Shown here: positions 53,327-64,000 of the stretch, piece by piece
Numbering within the stretch: position 1 is the first letter of the stretch
How the letters are laid out: each line of letters starts with the position of its first letter
Assembly: GCA_963575645.1 (NCBI GenBank)
Contig: OY754476.1
Coordinates: 4,464,001 to 4,528,000 of the forward strand
DNA from: Xanthostigma xanthostigma
Taxonomy: Eukaryota > Arthropoda > Insecta > Raphidioptera > Raphidiidae
Reading direction: 5' to 3'
DNA length: 64,000 nt
The notes under the pieces: model-generated
What the model saw: only the letters and a program-made list of their open reading frames with translations
The model's database searches: none
What the model was told of the DNA's origin: nothing
Translations under genes and position numbers: made by a program

Positions 53327-55487
53327 TCATTTTGGATCAAATGTTGCATACAATTCAATATAGTCTTTAACTTTATTTTGAAACGAATGTTTATCTTTTT
53401 GGAACATTTTCGCAGCTTCTAAATTAAGAGGATCTTCAAAATTCAGTAAGTCCTAAAAAAAATTCAATGTTAACACAGAATAATAGATTCAAAATAATCA
53501 AAATTTAGGATTTATAAGAATACTGTAATATTTAAAAAAAAACAGTTGTGTGGTTTTAAGAAACCACGACGCAAGTGAAACTTTTATTGGATTGTAGACA
53601 CTTATCCATCACGATTAATTATAAACAACAATATTTACATGAATACACGAATAAAAACATGTAAACACTGTACAGCACTTGCCCGCATGACAGACTATGT
53701 GTTATACATACTACACGGTCAGCTGATGCTAACCATGGGCGCCGCCATATTGGCCTTGGCTGCTCTACCGAGCGCCTACTCCGAGCGCCTTTCACTTTAC
53801 CCCTACTCCGAGGGTAATGCGACATGCAACAGACGGCCAGAAAAATTCGAGGCGATAGAATAAAAGTTTCACTTTAAAAATCTAAATAAACCGAGCGTGA
53901 ACTCTAAATTTTACCGTAAAGAGTGAATCTAGTCCCCAAATGACGTCTTTTAGTCTTCGAGTAGGACACCAACCTGTTACAACAATATTTATAAAAGATT
54001 ATTCAATGTCGATAATAATTGTGGTTTTAAAAAAATATCAAATGTTCTTTGATTAGCGATTTCTTACCCGAACCATCTATACTGTGTGGCCGTAAAAGTG
54101 ATAAACAAATATTGCCGCATTCTGTTATATTTGGATGCCATAATTTTGTTAAACATTTCACTACAGGAGGCTAAAATAAGATTTTGGTTTTATCAACAAA
54201 GTTCAATATTCATAATCGATTGCCAAATATACTTACAACCATATTATATTCTTCTGTTACATATATACTAAACTGAAATATACCTCCTTTGTAGAAACCT
54301 GAAAATTAAAAAAAATGCTAAATTTAATAGAAAAAACTCAGCGTTTCTCAAATTACATAACGAGATGATATTGTAAATTAATAATACCTTCTGATGGTCG
54401 TATTGTTACTATAAAATCATGAAGACTATCGGGTGAATTAAATTTTAGTGATGCATTATTTGGTAGGACGGCTTGCATTTCTTGAATCTGAACATAAAGA
54501 GTAATAATTAGCTTAAATATATCGCCTAGCCGCTAGATCACTTCAAACCACGGTTTGTATGAGAATAAAGAATAGAAAAAAGTAATCATTAGCGTGTATT
54601 CATTAACATAGGCCGCGCGTTTGACTATTTTTATTTTAAACATCGTTACGACCTACGGGTAAATTTGTCGTTTTACCTTTACTAATTGTTAAATATTTTA
54701 TTTACCTACTATAAAGGAGGAGAGGTCTGAAATTTTGATAAAAATGCTCTGACATTGAGAACGGTGTGGTTGGAACTATAATACTGCCCTAAAAAGGCCA
54801 ACTTATGAATTTGAGTAAATCAAGATTTACTAAAAATGTCTTGACCGTCCAGAATTTTAGATCATGGAAATCAAAACATGTTTCCCCCATGTTTTGGTTT
54901 TCATAATCTAAAATTCATTTTTAGTAAATCTTGATTTACTCAAATTCATAAGTTGGTCACTTACTGCCTTTTGCCTTTTTACGGCAGAATATATTACTTT
55001 AGCATTTGCTAATGATAATCGAAACGTGACGAAATTGTTGATTTTATAACATTTAGATTTTAGATAGTTTACAATTGAATATTTATTGTTCGATATTCTT
55101 AAAATTCTAATGTCCATGCTTCAGTAAGATCAGAATTATGTATAACTTAAGCATATTTGATAACAAATTTAAGGCAAGGTGTCGTTTTAATTAACTCGGG
55201 TAACCTCCAAACGCACGTCCATAGTTGGAAGGTTTCATTTAGGAGTTTAAGAACTTATTTTTGAAGGTCCTCATTTTTCAGCAAGGCACTAAGCTGCATG
55301 TATCTCGCTTGCCTTATTTGTTTATTGGAGGTTAAGTGACGTAAACACTGAAATAATTTATTTAACCGTAACCAAAAGTACATACCTCTTTCGTTAATAA
55401 TTTATCTCTCACTGATATTCTTGTTCGATTTTGATCTATTTTTTTATGTTGTTCATTTTTCTTTAGTTTCTGAGTTAAAGTAATCAT
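53327..55487 (-). CDS. UBE2F: NEDD8-conjugating enzyme UBE2F
   Basis: E2 that receives NEDD8 from the NAE1-UBA3 E1 and, with RBX2, neddylates cullin-5. Six exons on the minus strand: 55487-55386, 54487-54388, 54298-54237, 54170-54068, 53973-53915 and 53452-53327. Phases close to 183 aa (human 185). The N-terminus [13 protein letters not shown] matches the family's E1-docking tail, followed by [12 protein letters not shown]. The UBC fold shows [19 protein letters not shown], the HPN motif in [11 protein letters not shown] and the catalytic cysteine in NICLSLL (Cys110). [14 protein letters not shown] and [14 protein letters not shown] follow, so it is intact. Length and the N-terminal motif separate it from UBE2M. 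Standard splice sites; intron 5 carries a family A element and intron 1 a foldback. Confidence 0.95.
53542..53875 (-). mobile_element. Repeat family A, copy 3 (UBE2F intron 5)
   Basis: Reverse complement of copies 1 and 2, from ACAGTTGTGTGGTTTTAAG at the left to AAAAGTTTCACTTT at 53875. Relative to the UBE2F transcript it has the same orientation as copy 2 has relative to patched. A few bases are deleted in the GC-rich part. Confidence 0.85.
54797..54958. repeat. Hairpin-forming inverted repeat in UBE2F intron 1
   Basis: CCAACTTATGAATTTGAGTA and its complement ending at about 54957 pair through AAATCAAGATTTACTAAAAA to a loop near 54885. It would form a hairpin of about 160 nt in the UBE2F pre-mRNA. 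Confidence 0.8.
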
Positions 55488-58400
55488 TATGATCAGTTTT
55501 TTGAACTATTTTTATTTTAATGAAACTTAAAATTCTATTGTAAAACTGTTTGTTATTTTAAGAACTTGTTGAGCGCATATAATCTATCTATCTTCAATGA
55601 GCTGTGTTATTCTTCGAGTAATTTTGCTAAAATATTAAAATTTTTGTCAACAAACCCATAGTTAAACCCACTACTAGGGTCTCTATGGTTAAACTGATGT
55701 CAAATTTTATATTGGCACCAATGTAAAATTTAAAACTCTGCAAAGTGTCACCAAATTAAGCTGCGTTGTCACGTAGTAGTTTTAAACGAAAAATGGATCA
55801 AATTTACATGGTGTCCATTTCTCCATATCTATAATAAAAACGAAAATAACTTGATTAAAATAATTCTACGAGAGCTAGACACTGTACATACTGTATAGTA
55901 TAGTACAACGAGATGTGCATATGGAGATTGGGGAGTTTGTGTATGCCATAGATATATATTTAATAGATTGCGGATACACTAGCGCCTCCTGTACCTTTTA
56001 GAAGCGATTTTGTACGTAGAAAACGCCGTAAAAAGCGCGCGAGATTCAAAAATATTAATTATTTTATAATATGATTTTATTGAGAAAAACGACAAAACTC
56101 ACAGTAAACAGTGATATTTCGCTCCAAAACCTATTTTTATACTGAAACGTTTCAAAAATTACAAAATTGAGCATAAATATAATGTAAAGCTAAGAACATT
56201 TTACATTGTCAATTTGGCATCAAGGTTGACAAGCATTGATGCCAATCTGATAATGTAAAATGTTCTAAGCTTTTATATTATATTTATGCTCAGTTTTGTA
56301 ATTTTTGAAACGTTTATATATAAAAATAGGTTTTGGAGCGAAATATCACTGTTTACTGCGAGTTTTATTGTTTTTCCATAAACATCATATTATAGAATGT
56401 TTAATCTTTTTGAATCCCGCGCGCTTTTTACGGCGTTTTCCACGTACAAAATGGCTTCCATATGGCTTTTAATTGGAACCATTCCGCACAATGCTCAAGG
56501 ATAGGCATCCGCTATTTATATATATCTATGGTGTATGCACATCTTTTGCTTTCTCTTTCACCTTGAAAACTAAAATCCGAAAAAATTGACATAGTCAAAT
56601 TATTTTGAAATAATTCCTCAACAACAAAATAGTCTGAAATATTAATTTTGATTGAACTTAAATGGTATATGAGCAGACCAGACTAGCAGTCTGTCTAGGT
56701 CGTTGGTATAGTATATAAAATTGATAGGTGAAATTCCAGCTGTACCAAATGTGCATATTTCAGTGTATAAAAGTTATTTTTGTTTAAAAATTATTATATT
56801 ATATTTTTTTATTTATAAATGTACAGTATACCTATAATCTACATACTTTAAGTGAAAAAAAAACAAACAAACAATATAAGGCTCTAAATATAAATTACTT
56901 TATTTTGACTTGGTTTCTCTATCACCGATTTTGAAAAACACTTTTCGATTTTTTTTTATTTTGTTTGAATAAGTGGTCAATTTATCATAACTCTTTAATA
57001 AAAAAACTTTAAAAAAATATTTTTAATTTAAAATGAAAATTATATCTATTTGTTTTTCAATTCTTCAAAATAAAAAAAAAAACTTCATTTCAAATTTCTT
57101 GACAAAAATATTATTTATATAATATTAAATATATCAACTTTGTCGTGTATAATTTTTAAGCAATAACGAAATCAGATTATTTTTTGATAAATAATTTCAT
57201 AACCGTGACCTTAATTGTGCGCGCCGCTTTTTGAATTTATAGTCTCGCAATAATGTTGCCTTTTTTCAATATTAACTACGAAAATAAAGATAAATTAAAA
57301 GAAAAAATTAAATAGTATTATAAGAAATGAAGTATTTAGTAATATTTTGAAGTTTAATTTTATACTCCGTGAATAAATTTTGCTTACAATTGAATTTCCT
57401 TTACGTAATTTTGCAAGGGTCGTGTGTTACACATTTTGTGACTAAAATCATTACGGCAGTGCGTCGCTAGGTAGTAGGGCAGTGCGAGAAAAAAAGTAGT
57501 TTTTTCGCTTTAAAGGTGAGACAGTACCAGGACAGTACAGTATTTTTATATATTTAGTAAGTGCTTCAATAATTGTGAAGGTTTTTATTATAAGTTATAC
57601 CTAGTTTTTATATAAATTGATGTAAAAAGCTATCGGCTGCAACGTGGATTTATCTCATACCAAATAATTTTGCTCTTCGGTTCTAATTATCGATTAATTG
57701 CTCTAACAGTGGTGCATTGTGTGAATTCACGGTATAAATCTTTTATTTTTTCATATAATATTTGAAATATTTCCAAGGTTAAATTATTTTTGGGTTGGGT
57801 CAGGCCGCCATTTTGTAATTTGCCGGTTTTTCTGAGACGTAGAAAGTTTCACGGTTGTCGAAGGTACGTTTTATATATTCTAAACAGAATCATAAAATTT
57901 TCGTTTTATTTGTCTGCTTAGACCTGTCTGGAGTTATTAAAGTTCAAAAGTGCGTGAGCCCGACACGGATGGTTCCATTATGGGACAGTCTGATAATGTG
58001 ACATGATTATAGGTGGTTATTTTCCGATCAGTGGAATTGATTTTTTTGTATAGCGTGAATCGCACAGTCTGTCTGCTATTCGCGTATTAAATAGCATCTA
58101 AATATTTCATTTGTAGATAAAGTTTAATGGGATCCGTGTACTAATATTGGATGTAAGTTTTAAATGTGTTATTTCTATTAAAAATAGTGAATCAAATCTA
58201 CCAAATCGGAACGACGGCGTCTGATCATCTGATGTCATATCCCAAAGTCGTGACTCATTCTTGGAATTTAGGAGTCTAGTAACAAAATTGAAAACCATTG
58301 AGTAGTATAAATGACGTTTATTTTGGCTTTTCTGTAATTCAAAAATCGAATAACATAACGACTCCATAGTCTGTTAGTGTTTTTCACATTTACTGGTTTC

Positions 58401-58880
58401 TTTTTCGTCCATTACCTGTTCTGGAACTATCCCAGTCTTCTCACGTCTGGTTCATCATTTCTTGTAAGTTGAAATTCAGTGCCGGTCGATCGTAAACCAT
58501 TCACGATAGGCGATTTGTTTGAAATAGGCTATATGGTAAATTTTGCACCTATTTTTAAATTTTTAAAACGTTTTTTTTTCTACATATGATTATTAAAAGG
58601 GTGGATACACTATGCATCACTGTACCTACTTCTTGAGCTCTTCTGATTAATTAGCATTGTTTATTGACTTTTTATGTTACTGTTTCAAAATCCATCAAAA
58701 TATATATTTTTTTTTAATTTACACGTGCGCCAAACAGATACATAATTTAGTTTTTTCGGCTGAATATTGTCTAGTGAATTGTTTTTTTTTCTTTTTTATA
58801 ATGTAATTTTTATTTTCTCGAACTATTAAATTAAAAATTCATATCATTTTTGTAGTCACATAAATAACTAAACAGAAAAA
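55488..58880. other. Shared upstream region of UBE2F and 14-3-3 zeta
   Basis: The two genes are divergent, 3.4 kb apart. A large foldback (55946-56531) fills part. No gene is recognised between. The 14-3-3 leader must splice to the acceptor AG at 58854-58855. Possible donors of an upstream leader exon are GTACGT after TTGTCGAAG near 57863 and GTGAGA near 57513, but I cannot choose between them. Confidence 0.5.
55946..56531. repeat. Large foldback element, about 585 bp
   Basis: CCATAGATATATATTTAATA at 55946 pairs with the end at 56531. The arms of about 280 bp include AAAACGCCGTAAAAAGCGCG and TTGGAGCGAAATATCACTG (right arm) with their complements, meeting near 56240 at GCATCAAGGTTGACAAGCAT. 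The right arm has one insertion (about 56456-56500). Non-coding. Confidence 0.85.
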
Positions 58881-61418
<2,538 letters not shown>

Positions 61419-64000
61419 TAAATGTTTTTAAAATCTTCAACAAAATTTTCAATTCAATATAGCTTTTTTATTGCAACGGTGTCGGAATTTATTGTAAATT
61501 TCGATATTCAAACATAACTAAATTTTGTCGTAAATATGTTGGAAATATTTTTCAGAGCTGTCTAAACCGAAATTTGTGTACTCCTTTTGCTCCCGGATTT
61601 GTGGAGCATGGGCCATTTTGTCTTCAGCGTCTTGGTATTATATGTATACGCTAGTTATGGCGAATCATTTAGGGCCCGAAGTGGCACATGTTTCTGACAA
61701 GTTTTCTTTTTTGTTTTGATAGAAGTTGAAATCTTAATTTTGTTATTGAAAATGTTTTAGAGTATTGTTTGGTAAAATGAAATATAAATTTAATAATGAA
61801 CTTTTTAAAAGTCAGTCACACTTGCTACTAAGCTAATAAATAGGTATATTCTATAAACAAAACACTATATCCACAGATGAAAACACAAAAGTTTAATTGT
61901 ACATAGAAATTTCAAGTTTATTTTCATTATTTGTTAAAACAGATTATTGTGCGAATTTTTCATCGGTACCGTTTTCATCGTGCGTCGAAACGAAGCTTTT
62001 TGCAAATTTTATTAACTACAATAATTGAAAATTATGATACATAAATTTTTTTAAGTACGAATGGTTTACTAATAGTGAATTTTGATAATGTTGTATATTT
62101 ACTGTATTAACAGACGGTTAGTGCAACTCAAATAATTATTATTAATTACTACGATTTATTCCAGTAAAAAAGAAAAAAAGAAAATCAGCTTACTGAATTC
62201 AATAATGTTTGAGAACATTAATGTTATATGCAAGTTTGATGTAAAATATTAATAATAGTTGAATATCGTGTAAAATCTCCAGAACAACAGGGCTTATTAA
62301 TTTATTAGAAGCTATACTCTTGAATGATAGTGAATAGAGATAAATTTTGAGAGAGTGGTTCAATTGTACATGGTCCCAAAAATGTTCGCCATTGCTGTTA
62401 ATACGCATAATAAAACAATTACTGATAGACGACGAGTTGTTACCACAGTGTTTTGCCAAACCGGAATGCCTTTTCCATTGACGCGAATTTGGAAAACGCG
62501 ACTTGTTCTCTGGCCCGAATAATTCCAGCCCATTATGTTTTTGTAAATTGTTTCCTTCTTTTTTTTTTATTATTTATAACAATATTTACTGGCTGTTATG
62601 ATATTCAAATAACATGTCGTCCAACTCCAGTGTTTTTTTTTTTTTTTTTTGTAAATTATTTGCCAAATTGAATTAAGTCTGTACATTTAGTCTTAGTTTA
62701 AATAATACAATCGTTTATTTTTTAACAAATTTTCTAGTTATATTGCAAAAATAATACCATATTTAATAAAAATCCATCTGATTACACACATATTCAATGT
62801 ATTGTTGTATTTATGTCAAAATATTAAATAAACAATCAAATAACATACATTATCAGCTATTTCGAACCTAAATAATTGTTCCTCTACAATCTACATAGTA
62901 AATAAAGGCGTTTAAACGGCGTAAAAATATGAAAGTAAATAATAATTTTCAGTTGTAAACACAGTATTATGATAAATATAAATTTGTTGCGTCAGTTTTT
63001 TAAATAAGCTCAGCTATTCTCTTACTATATACATCACTTGTGTATTTTCGATAGGTGTAGCTTTATTTCAGCAATAATTGATGCGTCCAATATCGAACGG
63101 TTACCAGGAATGGACGGGCCCACAGAGATTTTGGGAATTTTCCCAGTGGTCTGGGGCCCGCCGAGATCGATCTCCTATGTTTGTTTTTTTTTTTTTTTTT
63201 GTTTACTAAAATCAATCCTAGTAAACAAAAACACCAGGGGCGGGTGAGCTCATGGGGATTTCGAATGTTTTCCCGGCAGGCCAGGCCTGATCGACTATAA
63301 TCTATATTTATATCTTTTTTGTTTACTAGAATTATTTGATTTTTACTTTGCAAGATGTAGGATAGGTAAAATTAATGTTTTTTTTTTCGTCTTTGTTGCA
63401 ACAGCTCTTGCGACCGTAAGTTATAATTTTTTATTGTGGCTAGAATAGTTGAACCCATGTGTTGCATCATGTTAAGAGCTTCATCCAGTTGTCAATATTT
63501 AAGTTCTGATATCTTCCGAATTAAAGATAGCGCAGCTCTGATCTCAGGAGCGTATTTGTAAAATTTGCGTTCTGGGCAAAAACGATTTCATTTTTTCTGC
63601 CTTCTCTACATATTGCTTCTGATACTTATAACTGACGCGGTGTTTCTGCCGTTCCGGGAGCATGTGTCGTTAGCGCTTGAAAAACATGAAAGTAATAATT
63701 TTTTTCATTAGGTAGTGCTCCAAAATATTGAAGTTATGGGTATTATCTAACTTGACAGCATGTAAAATTGTCCGTACTAAAAATGCCCATTGTTCGTAGC
63801 TTTTGCGTTTTTCGAGCACTAATGACGGAATTTTGGAGTTTTGAAGCTTCAAGGATCGGCATAAAAAAATTTAAAAATGGCCAATTTAGCTTGACGTATG
63901 TAATTTCATTTTCATTATTTTTTTATTTATTGGAAAGAATCATTTTTAGGTTAACTGTTTAATCATATTCCAGAAATAAAGCTCATTTCTGAATCAAGTT
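61419..64000. other. 14-3-3 zeta 3' UTR and intergenic DNA
   Basis: Probably a long 14-3-3 3' UTR at first. The rest is AT-rich with poly-T tracts (62633-62650, 63184-63200). No gene is clear, apart from a possible degraded coding segment on the minus strand (63430-63860). Confidence 0.5.
63430..63860 (-). pseudogene. Possible degraded coding sequence, unidentified
   Basis: Minus-strand frames read like protein in pieces: YEQWAFLVRTILHAVKLDN, then after a stop PERQKHRVSYKYQKQYVEK, then after a frame change YAPEIRAALSLIRKISELKY, then LDEALNMMQHMGSTIL. Charge patterning and helix-like character suggest a real protein broken by at least two stops or frameshifts, for instance a processed pseudogene. 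I do not recognise the family. It could also be chance. Confidence 0.25.

Noticed and set aside
62199-62459. 86-codon minus-strand open frame after 14-3-3 zeta
   Set aside because: Low-complexity AT-rich content, no motif, probably within 3' UTR.

Overview
This is nuclear DNA from an animal, almost certainly an insect. It is AT-rich, its genes have introns with GT-AG borders (one looks like GC-AG), and its intergenic and intronic DNA is full of short DNA transposons, foldback elements and Helitrons. I could join six protein-coding genes exon by exon, and all have clear metazoan orthologues. The insect order cannot be fixed from this window; a hemipteran is a guess only.

Layout. (1) 300-3644, + strand: the last two coding exons of an insulin-like receptor (InR), covering part of the membrane segment, the kinase and a short tail. 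(2) 8515-12277, - strand: complete eIF2D (ligatin), five exons, 556 aa. (3) 13302-14835, + strand: complete class-B Hsp40 (DnaJ-1 type), 349 aa, head-to-head with eIF2D. Between them lie a perfect three-unit heat-shock element and a TATA box. (4) 21868-48264, + strand: patched, the Hedgehog receptor, reconstructed here as 15 coding exons and 1147 aa. Its 29-residue first exon is separated from the rest by a 16.5 kb intron packed with transposons. Five exact copies of the Ci/Gli site lie between 2.5 kb upstream of its ATG and the first part of intron 1. (5) 53327-55487, - strand: complete UBE2F, the NEDD8-conjugating E2, six exons, 183 aa. (6) 58881-61418, + strand: complete 14-3-3 zeta, seven coding exons, 247 aa. 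The remaining DNA is intergenic.

The genes are unrelated housekeeping and signalling genes, not an operon or gene cluster. Two regulatory stories can be read in the DNA: heat-shock control of the Hsp40 gene, and probable Hedgehog feedback on patched through Ci sites. The most unusual coding observation is in Patched. Its first half is well conserved, but the acidic intramembrane residues typical of RND-family proteins appear to be arginine in both TM4 and TM10.

The repeats carry much direct evidence: three hAT-type elements with intact 8-bp target duplications, three Helitrons with A/T insertion borders, pogo- and mariner-type elements flanked by TA, foldback elements ending in TTAA, and one family (called A here) present as three nearly identical copies in introns of three different genes.
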